Assembly (NCBI RefSeq): GCF_024139115.2
Contig: NC_085140.1
Span: forward strand, 27,311,956 to 27,375,955
Length of the DNA stretch: 64,000 bases
Origin: Armigeres subalbatus
Taxonomy: Eukaryota > Arthropoda > Insecta > Diptera > Culicidae
Reading direction: 5' to 3'
Under the pieces are notes generated by a model, which ran no database searches, had not been told where the DNA came from, and saw nothing but the letters and a program-made list of their open reading frames with translations. This document shows, piece by piece, positions 46,679 through 58,255 of this stretch. Position 1 is the stretch's first letter; each line of letters begins with the position of its first letter. The translations under genes and the position numbers were made by a program.

Positions 46679-49600
46679 GCACGGCAAATGCTGGGTAAAG
46701 CGTACCATTGGTACTTCGCGTACCTGAAGGAATAAAATAGACCCCATCTCGCGGTCCTTAGCCTCTTACCCAGCTACTCCTATCCCTACCTCCCCGTGGT
46801 GCTGGCCGGGATACTAGCAACCTTAGGGAAGATCGGGTAACCAACCCCGGTGGGAACTATGGTCGTATGCTGACAGGGAAGGGGGGTTTGCTCCTCTCCG
46901 GAGGTGCAAATCTTATTGAGGGTTTGTTCTCCATGTCAGGATCGGCTCACAACAGCGTCTGTTCTCCATGTTAGGGGCGGCTGATCATCGTCCGAGTGCC
47001 TGCGAGGGACTCTAAGTTAAACTGTGCACCATGGTTCACCGGGAATAAGGAGGAATGGTCCTCCGGAAATTTAGGGGGTTTGGTGTCAGGCCCTGCAAGG
47101 CAGCAAAAAAAAAACTCACGCAACGAACAATCAACAAGAGAGTACGGACCGGAACCATCGGCGAAGACCACCGCGTCGAAAGGGACAAGCGATTGGAAAC
47201 TCGGTTCGTGGAACTGCAAATCTCTCAACTTCATCGGGAGCACACGCATACTCACCGATGTGCTCAAGGACCGTGGATTCGGCATCGTAGCGCTGCAGGA
47301 GGCTTGTTGGAAGGGATCAATGGTGCGAACGTTTAGAGGTAATCATACCATCTACCAGAGCTGCGGCAGCACACACGAGCTGGGAACAGCTTTCATAGTG
47401 ATGGGCGACATGCAAAGGCGCGTGATCGGGTGGTGGCCGATCAACGAGAGAATGTGCAGGTTGAAGATCAAGGGCCGGTTCTTCAACTTTAGCATAATCA
47501 ACGTCCATAGCCCACACTCCGGAAGCACTGATGATGATAAGGACGCATTCTACGCGCAGCTGGAACGTGAGTACGACAGCTGCCCAAGCCAAGACGTGAA
47601 AATCATCATAGGAGATTTGAACGCTCAGGTTGGCCAAGAGGAGGAGTTTAGTTCAGCGCTCACCGACTGACAAACGAAAACGGCCTACGACTAATTGATT
47701 TCGCCGCCTCCAAGAATAAGGCCATTCGCAGCACCTACTTCCAACACAGCCTTCTGTATCGGTACACCTGGAGATCACCACTGCAGATAGAATCACAAAT
47801 TGACCACGTTCTGATTGGTCTGATTGATGGACGACACTTCTCCGACATTATCGACGTCAGGACAAATCGTGGCGCTAACATCGGCTCTGACCACTATCTG
47901 GTGATGGTTAAACTGCGCCCAAAACTATCCGTCATCAGCAATGTTCGGTACCGATGACCGCCGCGGTACGACCTAGAGCGACTGAAGCAACCTGATGTCG
48001 CCACTGCATACGCGCAGCATCTCGAGGCAGCGTTGCCGGAAAAGGGTGAGCTCCATGGGGCCCCTCTTGAGGACTGCTGAAATACAGTTAAAGCAGCCAT
48101 TAACGACGCAGCGGAGAACAACGTCGGGAACGTGGGACGAAGTCGACGGAACGATTGGTTTGACGAAGAGTGCAGACAGATTCTGGCGGAGAAGGACGCA
48201 GCGCGGGCGGTCGCGTTGCAGAAAGGTACCCGGCAGAACGTGGAACGTTGTAGACGGAAGCGGAGACAGCAGACCCGCTTTTTCAGGAGAAGAAACGCTT
48301 CCTGGAAGAAGCGGAGTGCGAGGAGATGGAACAGCTGTACCGTTCTCAAGAAACACGCAAGTTCTACCAGAAGCTCAACGCATCCCGCAAAGGCTTCGTG
48401 CCGCGAGCCGAAATGTGCCGGGATAAGGATGGGAGCATCTTGACGGACGAACGTGTGGTGATCGAAAGGTGGAAACAGCACTTCGAGGAACATTTGAATG
48501 GCGCTGAGAGTACAGGCAGTGAAAATCAAGGCAGCGGAGGAAATGACTACGTCAGTTTAGCGGACGATGGAAACCAACCAGCCCCCACCTTGAGGGAAGT
48601 TAAGGATGTCATCCAACAGCTAAAGACCAATAAAGCAGCTGGTAAGGATGGTATCGGAGCTGAGCTCATCAAGATGGGCCCGGAAAAGCTAGCCACTTGC
48701 CTGCACAAATTGATAGTCAGAATCTGGGAAACTAAACAGCTACCGGAGGAGGGGAAGGAAGGGGTTATATGCCCCATCTACAAGAAAGGCGACAAGCTGG
48801 AGTGTGAGAACTTTCGAGCGATCACCATCCTTAATGCCGCCTACAAAGTGATATCCCAGATTATCTTCCGTCGTCTGTCACCATTACTGAATGAGTTCGT
48901 GGGAAGTTATCAAGCCGGCTTCGTTGACGGCCGCTCGACAACGGACCAGATCTTTACTGCACGGCAAATCCTTCAAAAATGCCGCGAATACCAGGTCCCA
49001 ACGAATCATCTGTTCGTTGATTTCAAGGCGGCATACGACAGTATAGACCGCGTAGAGCTATGGAAAATTATGGACGAGAACAGCTTCCCTGGGAAGCTTA
49101 CCAGACTGATCAAAGCAACGGTGGATGGTGTGCAAAACTGTGTGAAGATTTCGGGCGAACACTCCAGTTCGTTCGAATCGCGCCCGGGACTAAGACAAGG
49201 TGATGGACTTTCGTGCCTGTTGTTCAACATTGCGCTTGAAGGTGTCATGCGGAGAGCCGGGTGTAACAGCCGGGGTACGATTTTCAACAGATCCAGTCAA
49301 TGTATTTGTTTCGCGGATGACATGGACATTGTCGGCCGGACATTTGCAAAGGTGGCAGAACTGTACACCCACCTGAAACGAGAAGCAACAAAAGTTGGAC
49401 TGGTGGTGAATGCGTCAAAGACAAAGTACATGCTTGTGGGCGGAACCAAGCGCGACAAGGCCCGCCTGGGAAGTAGTGTTACGATAGACGGGGATACCCT
49501 CGAGGTGGTCGAGGAATTCGTCTACCTCGGATCCTTGCTAACGGCTGACAACAACGTTAGTCGTAAAGTACAAAGGCGCAGCATCTGTGGAAGTCGGGCC

Positions 49601-50107
49601 TACTACGGGTTCCAGAAGAAACTGCGGTCGAAAAAAAATTCCCCACCGCACCAAATGTGTCATGTACAAGACGCTTATAAGACCGGTTGTCCTCTACGGA
49701 CATGAAACATGGACAATGCTCGAGGAGGACTTGCAAGCACTCGGAGTATTCGAGAGACGGGTGCTTAGGACCATCTTTGGCGGTGTGCAAGAAGACGGTG
49801 TGTGGCGGCGAAGAATGAACCATGAGCTCGCTCAGCTTTACGGCGAACCCAGTATCCAGAAGGTAGCTAAAGCTGGAAGGGTACGATGGGCAGGGCATGT
49901 TGCAAGAATGCCGGACAGCAACCCTGCAAAGATGGTGTTCGCTTCCGATCCGGCAGGTACGAGACGACGTGGAGCGCAGTGAGCGAGATGGGCAGACCAG
50001 GTGCAAAACGACCTGAAGAGCATGGGGCGTATTCGAGGATGGAGTGTATTGTGGCGTCAAATTGTTGATTCAGTGTTATCTGTTTAGATGTAGACTAAAT
50101 AAATGAA
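46679..50107 (+). mobile_element. RTE-like retrotransposon inserted in retroposon Y
   Basis: TGCATGTTTTCTCG occurs at 46665-46678 and 50108-50121, a 14-bp target duplication; removing the insert restores a continuous Y element. The 5' region (46679-46990) is GC-richer and non-coding, then one long ORF2-type coding region, then a short 3' end with TAAATAAATGAA just before the right duplication. It is close to full length (3.43 kb), of a family different from the copy at 44.3 kb. Confidence 0.75.
46990..50060 (+). pseudogene. RTE-like polyprotein (endonuclease + RT), broken
   Basis: Endonuclease: LGSWNCKSLNF, GFGIVALQEACWKGS, GWWPINERMCRLKI, IINVHSPH, DVKIIIGDLNAQVG (to 47640). A frameshift near 47650 moves to GLRLIDFAASKNK, IDHVLIGLIDGRHFSD and GSDHYLVMVKLRPKL (SDH motif at about 47886). 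Further stops follow. RT (48440-49560): AAGKDGIGAELIKMG, GVICPIYKKGDKLECENFR, GSYQAGFVDGRSTTDQIF, LFVDFKAAYDSIDR, RPGLRQGDGLSCLLFNIALE, CFADDMDIVG (FADD). After a shift at about 49625 the C-terminus reads TLIRPVVLYGHETWTM, WRRRMNHELAQLYGE, RVRWAGHVARMPDSN, with TGA at 49981 in place of Arg. Function in life: target-primed reverse transcription. Five or more breaks make this copy inactive. Confidence 0.85.
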
Positions 50108-50631
50108 TGCATGTTTTCTCGTGTTTTCGTGAAGTATGCAGAACCGTTGCACTATCATACGAAACATGTGGTGCTTCGTGCGGACGGGTGATAAGTTAAC
50201 AGGTGCGCGTTTGGTCGTAGATTAGCACGCCGGTTCGATAGGAAAGAACATGAGTAGAATATTTTAAATGCGCATAATTATATCCCTTCTTAGAGATCGC
50301 ATCACTGATCGAAATGAATCCAGGTAAATTATCCTCTGTAACTGAACCAATCTCCTATCCCAACCCAATCGTAGGGAAGCAGAGGTATACTCGGTCTTTA
50401 GTAACAACAAGAGTCGGACTAACAATCCTTCCCTTCCTATATGACCTTAAGGACTTGTCCGGCGCCATTATTGACTGAATATATTTAAGCTTCCAAGGCG
50501 TGTATGTACATTGAGAATGAGTAGCTAATCCCAATCTGTACAATTTCCGAGTTCTCGTCAATCACGGAGTAGCAACTACGAATTGTACGGTCATAATGCT
50601 CAGGCTCGTGCTCAATATTATCCTTCTCTTT

Positions 50632-51007
50632 AATATATTTAGTCTCTTTGAAATCTCAAAGTCCTATTATTAATAGCTGAAGGGGTTGTAATAGTCCAGC
50701 ATTGTTCATATAAGTTTTGGAGTTTTCTCGATATTTCATCTATGTTGCTATTGTTAATTCGATTTTATATGGAGAAGGTTTATAGGTGTGATTCAATAGT
50801 TTTGCGGTAATGCACGATTGCTGAACTTTAATTCAAATTTTAGTTTAACGCTAAACACAGTTGTTGAACAAGATTAAGTTTGAGAAAAAGGATGCGTCTA
50901 GCAGTCTTAGATCCAAATTTTTTTCAAATTCCTAAAATAGTAGAGTTTTCCATGGGGTTTTCGGTCAAAATTTCAAAGAATTTCCCTGGAAATTCAAGTT
51001 TTTCTTG
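50632..51007. other. Gene-free stretch
   Basis: AT-rich spacer between two retroposons; nothing recognised. Confidence 0.45.
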
Positions 51008-51028
51008 GAAATTCAAACAGGATTCCAG

Positions 51029-51637
51029 CAAGCGGGCTTGGTAGTCATATGGCTACTGCTTCTGGGATCCCAGGTCCGTTCCATTCTCCTACTTTGTATC
51101 TTTCTCTTTATTTCTCATGTTCTAGCAATCGCTAGAACTGGAAATGGACTTCCATACCGTTTCCATTACTATTCCTATACCTTCAACTTGAGTATTCTAA
51201 CAGTAATCTGCTAGAATTGGAAATGAACTATAGATCATTATCGTTTCCTACATCCAATTAGAAATTCCATCAGTTACCTTCTCCTATCTATCACATTGGC
51301 AGCTCGTTAACCAAGACGGACCTCTGCCTCTCCAACCTAACCCAAAAATTCCAACAAATTCCGCATGAACTCGTGGCAAGTGCAGAGGTATATATTCGGC
51401 TTGCAGTGGGCGAGTGATTGCATCATAATTTCCTCCCCTTCCCTACCCTACATTGACTTGCATTATGACGTGGCAGGCGCCAGTATGACCTAACAAATGA
51501 GATCACCAATACTTGTACATTGAAGATGTGTGCAAGTCCCAAGCAAACATCTGTTGGTTCCCTGTGGAAGAACAGCTGATCTGGTCATAATGGAGTAGCA
51601 GCTACGAGCAGTCAATCAAGTTCAAGCTCAAGCTCAA
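51029..51637 (+). mobile_element. tRNA-headed SINE, copy 2
   Basis: Starts GCGGGCTTGGTAGTCATATG and ends CAAGCTCAAGCTCAAG; the body matches copy 1 (27142-27736) on the opposite strand. The head lacks the B-box segment present in copy 1 (about 20-25 nt deleted after CTGCTTCTG). Direct repeats of 21 bp with one mismatch (51008-51028 and 51638-51658; core GGATTCCAG preceded by ATTCAAAC) are the target duplication. It is older or more damaged than copy 1. Confidence 0.8.
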
Positions 51638-51658
51638 GAAATTCAAACGGGATTCCAG

Positions 51659-53262
51659 TAGAACTTAAAACAAATCATTAGAAATTTTTCAAAATCATCT
51701 CAAAACAATTTCCTGAAAAGCAAAACAAAGTTTTTTTTGTGAAATTTGGAAAAATTTCCAAAAAAACTAGATAAACTAGAACTTTTACTTCTTTTTCAAT
51801 GGCTCTACATTTCAATTGGAACCTAGCCCGCTTTAAATGTAAATATTTAATTAGCAATTCCTCAGTAATCAATTTAAAGTTCGCCGAATACTAGGGTGTC
51901 CCAAACATATTCGAAAAGTCATGATGTTCAAGCCTTATATGAAAGATAATCGCATCTGGAGCATTTCTTTGGAACAATCCAAAATTCTAAAACATAGTTT
52001 AGAGGTTCCGACAGAGGAATTTTTGATAAAAGCTGTTGTAGAATTTGAATTGTCCAGGGAGTCGAGGCAATCCTATGCCTTTGCTAGCAAGGCCAACTTG
52101 AGATCAAAGCAGCTTATTATCAAGCAATCAGAATCTTTAAAGCACCAACTTCAGTCTATTTAACTTGGAATCAAATTTTCTGGAAGCTTCGATAATTATT
52201 GACTAAAATGCTTGCCTATCTAAAATAGCGGCAGCGTGAAACGAATATAAAATAAAAAGATTATGGGTACATAACTTGAACATGTTTTCCAACCACAAAT
52301 ATTATATCACGTTGGTTATCCTCAATGAAAAAAAAATAAAAAACAACCTTCACAACTCACTCTCGCTAACCCAGATCATACCTTCCTATCCAGGAGCGTC
52401 GTCACCTTCTTGAAAATTCGATTCATTCTTCTCTCCATACACTTTTGACAGGTTTCAAATGTTTTCACCATTCAAGTATCGATCTATCGAGCGATTGTTG
52501 TTGTTCCCGTGGCTATAATCTGCCACACGCCTACACTTGTTTTGCCCGACCCGTTCACCATATGCCACAATGATAATTTCCAAATTTACGCGAATAATAA
52601 AGAAAATTTGAATACATAGGAACGCCTCCGCAGTTCACTTGACCAGATCCCTGGTTCTTGGACAACGGTGCGGCGTCGTCGTCGCCGCCGTCGCAAATAG
52701 ACTAATGATAATAATCAACACACAGGCCCCACTGTTGTTTCCTTGGCAGCAGATCCCACACCACGGTCATCATCTGGGACACTTTACCGGTCGGTTACAG
52801 CGGGTATTAGAACCGACAGAATGATGCTAATTGGCACTGGAAGAATCGCAGCACACCGGCATATAAATAACACTCGGCCGCACGATCACCAGCCGTGAAA
52901 TACGGGACATGCGATCTTCCAACCGTAGTCATCACACTCTGGGAGTATAAATAAACACACGTATCTATTCTCTCCTGCTTGGAGCCAATCGAACGAAAAT
53001 ATACGTTTTCACGGAAGCAGCTTAACCTGGATCGGGAATTTCAAAATATTGGCACGGTTCCCTCTTTCAGGAGAAATGCACTTTCTTCATACATTAGTTT
53101 CAATTTTCCCCCACCAACGAGATCTATCACCGCGCCACGCTTAATCGACCGTAAATCGAGATTTATATCAAAACAAGTCCCCGTAACGCAGGACACACGA
53201 GATCAAAGGAACATTTGTATACAACTTGGATTATGTTCTAAAACAGGGACAAAACTACGTAC
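51659..53262. other. Gene-free stretch at the upstream end of the candidate intron
   Basis: No supported gene. An 80-codon plus-strand frame at 51921 has no motif. The plus-strand frame at 52979-53452 partly overlaps the host exon in antisense and is taken as a shadow. Confidence 0.45.
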
Positions 53263-54375
53263 TTGCTGTACGACTATTGTCGCCCGCGGTTGCGTGCAAA
53301 CTGCGCTGTCCATCGGGTTGGGTGTAACATTTATAGGGCCGCTGGCCAGTGCGCCTGCTCCAACGACTTCGACCGAGCGCACCTGCCCCGATGAACCGCC
53401 ACTGCTCGACGACGCATGCGTTCTTCCCTCGGAGGCAGACGACGACGATTGAGTTCCGCCGGACGAAGAAGACGACGTAGTCAGCAGACCGTCATCGCCA
53501 CAGCAGGACGTTTCGGCGAAGTAGTCCACCCGAAGATCCGGCAGTCCACCGCTCATTTTCGTGCGCCCTTTCGACGAGGTGTCGTACTTTGATGGCATCA
53601 TGTCGAACTTGGTTGCTATCTGGTCGAACTTGGACAGCCGCTGCGGCGAAATGGCCTGTGAGGCTTTCTTCTTCGGTGAGAACGCATCGATTCGATCTTT
53701 CTTGCCCCGCTTGGAAGGAGATTTCTCCAGGACATCTCGCTCCTGTTGCGTCAGATAGGTATACTGCTGGAAGATCGAGTATTGGCCGCTGAAAATCTCC
53801 GACTCCATCATTGCTTTGGAGGGAGATTCGCAGTAGTCGTCGCGATCGTGATCGTAAGGATACTCTTCCTCGACGGCGAAGCATTCGCGCTGGATTCGGT
53901 CGTAGTCGATGGCTTCGCGGTCGAACGGAAACATTGTCATGTTAGGATCGCTGTGGTTCTGCGCTTTGTTTCCACTTACAACCGGCGCCGAATTCAGAGC
54001 TTTTCCACTTTGGTGTTGATGTTGATGTTGTTGCTGTTGCATGTACCGATCCTTGCGGGACTTGTATGGGCTGATCCGTTTGCTCGGAGTGACTGTCATT
54101 TCCACCATTTTGGGACGGTTCTCCTTATTTCCATCCCTACCGGGTGATCGTTCCCGCGGGTAGTCGGAAGGCGAAACTTTCGTCGGCAATCGGCGGATCG
54201 GGTTGGGCGAATCGTCAAAATTGAACATCGGTTCGTGGGTGGAGGTTTTCGATGATGATGATGGCACGCGGACACTTTTCGGTGTGTTGGGTGGGTCGAA
54301 TGGGAAACGGGTTGACGAGGCAACTGGGGCAGTGCGGGGTTTGGGGGAGGTTTTCGGCGAGAGGTCCTCCAGTTC
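53263..54375 (-). CDS. Large internal exon of an unrecognised host gene
   Basis: On the minus strand an acceptor TTTTCATTACAG ends at 54376 and the exon starts GAACTGGAGGACCTC, phase 0. It is open for 371 codons to CAA|GTACGTAGT, a good donor at 53263/53262, phase 0. If not spliced there, the frame continues to a stop at 53203. The protein is disordered: many Ser/Thr-Pro sites (SPGRD, TPSKRISPYKSRK, SPSKAM, SPKKK, SPQRLSK), a KEN motif (GNKENRP), a Gln/His run (about 54006-54046), a conserved-looking middle (PFDREAIDYDRIQRECFAVE, IFQQYTYLTQQERDVLEKS, LPDLRVDYFAE) and Ser/Gly runs near the end. No enzyme domain is visible. KEN plus clustered CDK-type sites hints at cell-cycle control, but that is weak. 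Next exon is probably 6133-5907. Confidence 0.75.
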
Positions 54376-55952
54376 CTGTAATGAAAATTATGAGACAAGA
54401 AATGAATTACTACCGGGACATTTATTGCAAATGGTTCGTAATTTATTGGAAAAGCATAATCTGGTTATCCTGTAAGAATAATGAGCTGATTGGTAAGGCA
54501 AAAGTTTTTTTTATTATCATGTGAGGTGGCACTCAACGGGCTGAACCGATACGCTTTGCTTTAATAGGTACAGCTTTACGTAAGCTTGTGACCACAGAAA
54601 AAATACGATAATACATTACTAACTATAGTATGATGTTGCACTTTGCGTTCATTTGCGGACGTTGTATGTGCTGGAAAAAAGCTTTTCCATCCACATTCAG
54701 TTGAGTGGTAATCGAGTAAGCACAAAAACATAAAACATGTAGTTACCTACTTCGCTTACCGCTAAGGATAATGTCATTTATTTTTAATTACAGCTATGGA
54801 GGAGATTAGAATTATTTTGCAATGCGCTTAGCTTTCATTTTAATTTATGACCCAATGTATGGTGTTACAGCAAGTCGTTCATGGAATTGCCAGCCTTTCA
54901 ATAGAGATTCCTCGGGATTGGCTCTAATCAAAATTTGAGACTAATAAAATTAGATTTAGAAGATTATAGAAGAATGTATTAGAAAACTCAATATCCAAAT
55001 TTGTCAAATGTCAAATTATAATGAAATTGACGCATGTAGCTAAAATAAATTCATGTTAATCCAACGTTCTCAGTGTTCTATATATGAACCAGTATTTCTA
55101 TTAAAATAAATTGTTATAGTGGACACAGCAAACGTCAAAAGGGGTGATTCAAATTTTATAGCATGGCCTGCGCTAAAAGCTGGATATAGAAAAGGATCTC
55201 AATAGAGACCTGAACTTTTAATTTTGTGGTTATTTCACTTCGGAAATAATTAACTATGTAGCCCTAGACCTGGCAAGTAAATACTTAATACAGGATTTTT
55301 TTTATAGGATTTTATTATCTACGCATGCTTGAACAAAATCAAAAAACGACAAATGAGAAAATGGCATTTGAAATTGAACACTAATTTTCATTTCTGGCGT
55401 ATAACCATAATGCAATATAAGATTATACATCACCGAACCATTCAGAAGACTTAATTTAATTGAAATCATTCTTATTTTACACTCACAAATAGAATTTGCG
55501 ACAACGATCATGAAAATAGTTTGGCGGGACAGTTCTGCCGAGAAATAGAGCACTTGTTTTATGGTTTCTAGGCATATCAGCCACGTTAAATGCATGATTT
55601 CGTGAATGACTACTGCGATTGACTTATGTCTCCACATGCTTTATCTATGGAGCCTGAACCTTCCACGTGGTTGAAGTGATTTTGTCGCTTAGAATGAGTA
55701 TTGTACAAATTGCCCCCATTAAACCAGTGCAACAGGCTAAGATTGCAAGATCTAAACAGAAAATGCTATTTCAATGTATGTTGCTCCATAAAATAACAGA
55801 ATTCGCCATAATGATGAATTTAATCACCGCGAGACAATTATGCGCAGAAATTAAGCAATGGGACAAATAGACTTTATGTAGTTTTCAATGTTTTTCCGAA
55901 CAAAGTTCGAAATCTGTTAGAGTTTTCTAAAAGTATACATCAAAATAGACTG
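54376..55952. other. Upstream intron sequence, no gene seen
   Basis: Begins with the acceptor region of the host exon. A 111-codon minus-strand frame at 55302-55637 is hydrophobic but has no recognisable family motif. Confidence 0.45.
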
Positions 55953-55974
55953 CTCTATGGTGAAAAGTCAAAAT

Positions 55975-56616
55975 GAGCATGAGCATGAGCATGAGCATTA
56001 TGACCGTACATTTCGTAGTTGCTACTCCGTGATTGACTGGAACTTGTGAAATTGCACAGAGAACCATGTGAATGGAGCATGGGATATGCTATCCATTCTC
56101 AATGTACACGTTTCAGAAGCTCACGTATTTAAAGCCAATAACGGCGCCGGCCACGTCCTTACGGTCATATAGGAAAGGAAGGATTGTTAGTTCGACTCTT
56201 GTTGCTACTAGAGACCGAGAACACCTCTGCATCTCCACGATTGTCACGGGATGTGGTATTGTGTTAGTTGCATAGGATATTTTATCTGGATTCACTTTGG
56301 TAAGTGATGCGATCTAAGGGAAGGGAATATATGAAATACAAATAAAAACGCGAACCGTACAGATCAAAACAAAATATATCGGATCACGCGTCAGTTTTGC
56401 TTGCTATTCGAAATACGATCAATCGTAAAATCAACACAGAACTATTTCGCCACGACCAAAACACATACCACCACGCACTGTACATACTTGCTCAAATCAC
56501 AAGAGAAAACACACACTGAACTGATTAGCTTTATTACCGACCGCGCAATGTAGAACAAAATATTTCGGCGGATCGCGCGATCGTTCTGCTGTCCGAAGCA
56601 TGAGAAAACACACAAT
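55975..56616 (-). mobile_element. Short retroposon Y, copy 1, with 22-bp target duplication
   Basis: Identical 22-bp direct repeats (55953-55974 and 56617-56638; core CTATGGTGAAAAGTCAAA) bracket 642 bp. On the minus strand it ends in (ATGCTC)n, seen as GAGCAT repeats at 55975-56000. Its head contains two related units with CGCGCGATC/ATCGG words and GAGAAAACACACA spacers (56370-56616). No tRNA-like head was found. The 3' part shares GGAGTAGCAACTACGA, GTCAATCA and GGTCATAATG with the tRNA-headed SINE at 27 and 51 kb. Confidence 0.8.
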
Positions 56617-56638
56617 CTCTATGGTGAAAAGTCAAAAT

Positions 56639-57524
56639 CTGGGAGGGAGCTCTCGATACTACACATCAAATAAATAAATACTGTAGTCGAACAACAAGTA
56701 AATTTTCAACAAGAAAACACAATCATCGGAGGCGCCAACCATAATGACTAAATTTGGTTTTGCGTGTTATTGTTGATAAATTGCCTTACAAAATTTTCTT
56801 GACGAGAGTTTTGTTCTCGGCTCGCACTGACATGTCGTGACAGCTAGATTTCGGCTCGGCTTGACACACACATTTTTTGAATCTGTTTCTCCCTCCCAGG
56901 TCAAAATCCACAAAAACTAACATGGGACAACTATGCGTAGAAGGGCAGTTTAGAGATTGCACATAAATGTTGAGGCAAGCAAATTTGTAACGGTCAAATT
57001 AGCATAGCTTTTCTTGAAATAAACCGATTTCAATAGAACCGGAACCATGGGACGCAGAAATTCTTCTACACACAACCAAGTTCTGTAACTATTTTTGAAA
57101 TTATTTTGGCATATATAAATTGTATTGTATTAGTTTAAAACAGTATCTATATAAAAAAACATGCAACAAACATGCACATGCATGCATACAAATGCATTTT
57201 TTGTTCTTCTCCAGGTGGTTATTTGTGACGAGATCTTTTATCATGTTTTAAGCTTGCTTAAAAAAATAGAACCAATTTGATGACCAATGCTGGCTGCAGA
57301 TCAAGAAAACGTCAAGAATACACAAAGATATGGGCACTCCATATGAATGGACCCACAATTTGGTCATACACCCTGAGCTGATGCCATTTTCACAAGACAT
57401 CCGGAACATTGCGGACCGATAGCTTGTGCAAGCCAGAGGTGTACGCTTCGCGTCATCGCGAATTCTTTTCCCGTGTTCGGTAGTTCGAAAGCGATAGTGG
57501 TGTTGTGCGTTTAACCTACCTACT
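56639..57524. other. Gene-free stretch
   Basis: No gene seen. Sequence from about 57250 could be decayed transposase N-terminus related to the fragment at 57525, but I cannot support a frame. Confidence 0.4.
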
Positions 57525-57800
57525 GCGGACGGATTCAAGTTTGATGCTCCAGAAGAAGTAAGAAAGCAGAAACTTTCTAAGCTTGCCAAAAAATACATGA
57601 TTTGGCAAGCGATCTGCTCATGAGGCAAAATGAATCCACCGTTTGTGACTACCGGGACTGTAAACGAGAAGATCTACTAAGCGTCAGCTTTATCTGTTGA
57701 ATTAATACGAGGGCCGTGCGATTTTCTGACCGTATCAAAATTCGTGTCACTATTGAAATGTTGTTCAGGAGTGGTACAAAGTCGACGGGGTTACTTTCGT
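57525..57800 (+). pseudogene. IS630/Tc1/mariner transposase fragment
   Basis: The frame TADGFKFDAPEEVRKQKLS, then KLAKKYMIWQAICS*GKMNP, then PFVTTGTVNEKIY (57527-57680) fits the central part of a Tc1/mariner-type transposase (usual pattern KF-KK-MVWQAICSCG...PFVTTGTVN-IY, where Cys is replaced here by TGA). After a decayed stretch, EWYKVDGVTFVKG (about 57765-57800) corresponds to the EWY-NGV-F region between the second Asp and the last Glu; neither catalytic residue is recognisable. The fragment is the same superfamily as 9760-9907 but from a different copy, on the other strand. Confidence 0.6.
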
Positions 57801-57834
57801 GAAAGGTCGGAAGTGCGGAATGACACCTCACATT

Positions 57835-58255
57835 AGTTATTATGTGAAGTGAGAAGTTGGAAGTAATTATTGAGTAAAGAGATGTCAAAAGCGATATGTG
57901 GGAATTGAAAAGTGAATAATGAAAAGTGAGATGCAAGAAGTAAGAAGTGAGAAGTGAGTAGTTAAAAGTGAATATTATGAAGTGAGAAAGGAGAAGTGCG
58001 AAATACGAAGTGAGAACTGAGAACTGAAATTAAGAACTAATTACTGAAAAATTAAAACTGAGAACTGAGAATTGAGAAATAAGAAATAAGAAATGAGAAG
58101 ATAGAGATGAGTAGTGAGAACTGAGAACTGAGAACTGAGAACAAAGAGCTGAGAACTGAGAACTGTAATCAAGAACTGAAAAATAAGAACCGAGAACTAA
58201 AACTGAACTGAACTGAAAACTGAGAACAAACAAATGAGAAACAAGAAGTTGAATT
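57835..58255. repeat. GAGAACTGA-type GA-rich tract
   Basis: Dozens of degenerate 6-9-bp units (GAGAACTGA, AGTGAGAA, AAGTGAGAAG) with no fixed period. It is the approximate reverse complement of 59995-60465. Confidence 0.75.

Larger units (their letters stand above)
46461..50616 (+). mobile_element. Short retroposon Y, copy 2, split by an RTE insertion
   Basis: Two pieces (46461-46678 and 50122-50616, about 713 bp together) match the retroposon at 55975-56616 in opposite orientation: GCAGAACGATCGCACGATC in the head, then AACAAGAGTCGGACTAACAA, GGAGTAGCAACTACGAATTG and a GCTCAGGCTCGTGCTC tail. Candidate duplications ATTATTCTTCTCTTT (46446-46460) and ATTATCCTTCTCTTT (50617-50631) differ at one base. 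The interruption is the RTE at 46679-50107. Confidence 0.6.
6134..53262 (-). other. Candidate 47.1-kb intron packed with transposons
   Basis: The donor is at 53262 (CAA|GTACGT on the minus strand) and the acceptor AG is at 6134-6135. Both flanking exons are phase 0 here. Everything between looks like transposon remnants or AT-rich filler, and no other open, undamaged exon with good splice sites was noticed. Large, transposon-filled introns are typical of Aedes genomes. That the two exons are directly spliced is inference; a missed small exon or two separate genes would also fit. Confidence 0.5.

Noticed and set aside
52979..53452. 157-codon plus-strand frame
   Set aside because: It overlaps the minus-strand exon at 53263-54375 in antisense and reads simple Thr/Pro-rich sequence.
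53746..54147. 133-codon plus-strand frame
   Set aside because: Entirely antisense to the host exon, with hydrophobic runs created by its CAG/CAT repeats.
55302..55637. Possible chemoreceptor (gustatory or odorant receptor) pseudogene on the minus strand
   Set aside because: It is hydrophobic, but I cannot align the conserved C-terminal receptor motif, so the call is not supported.
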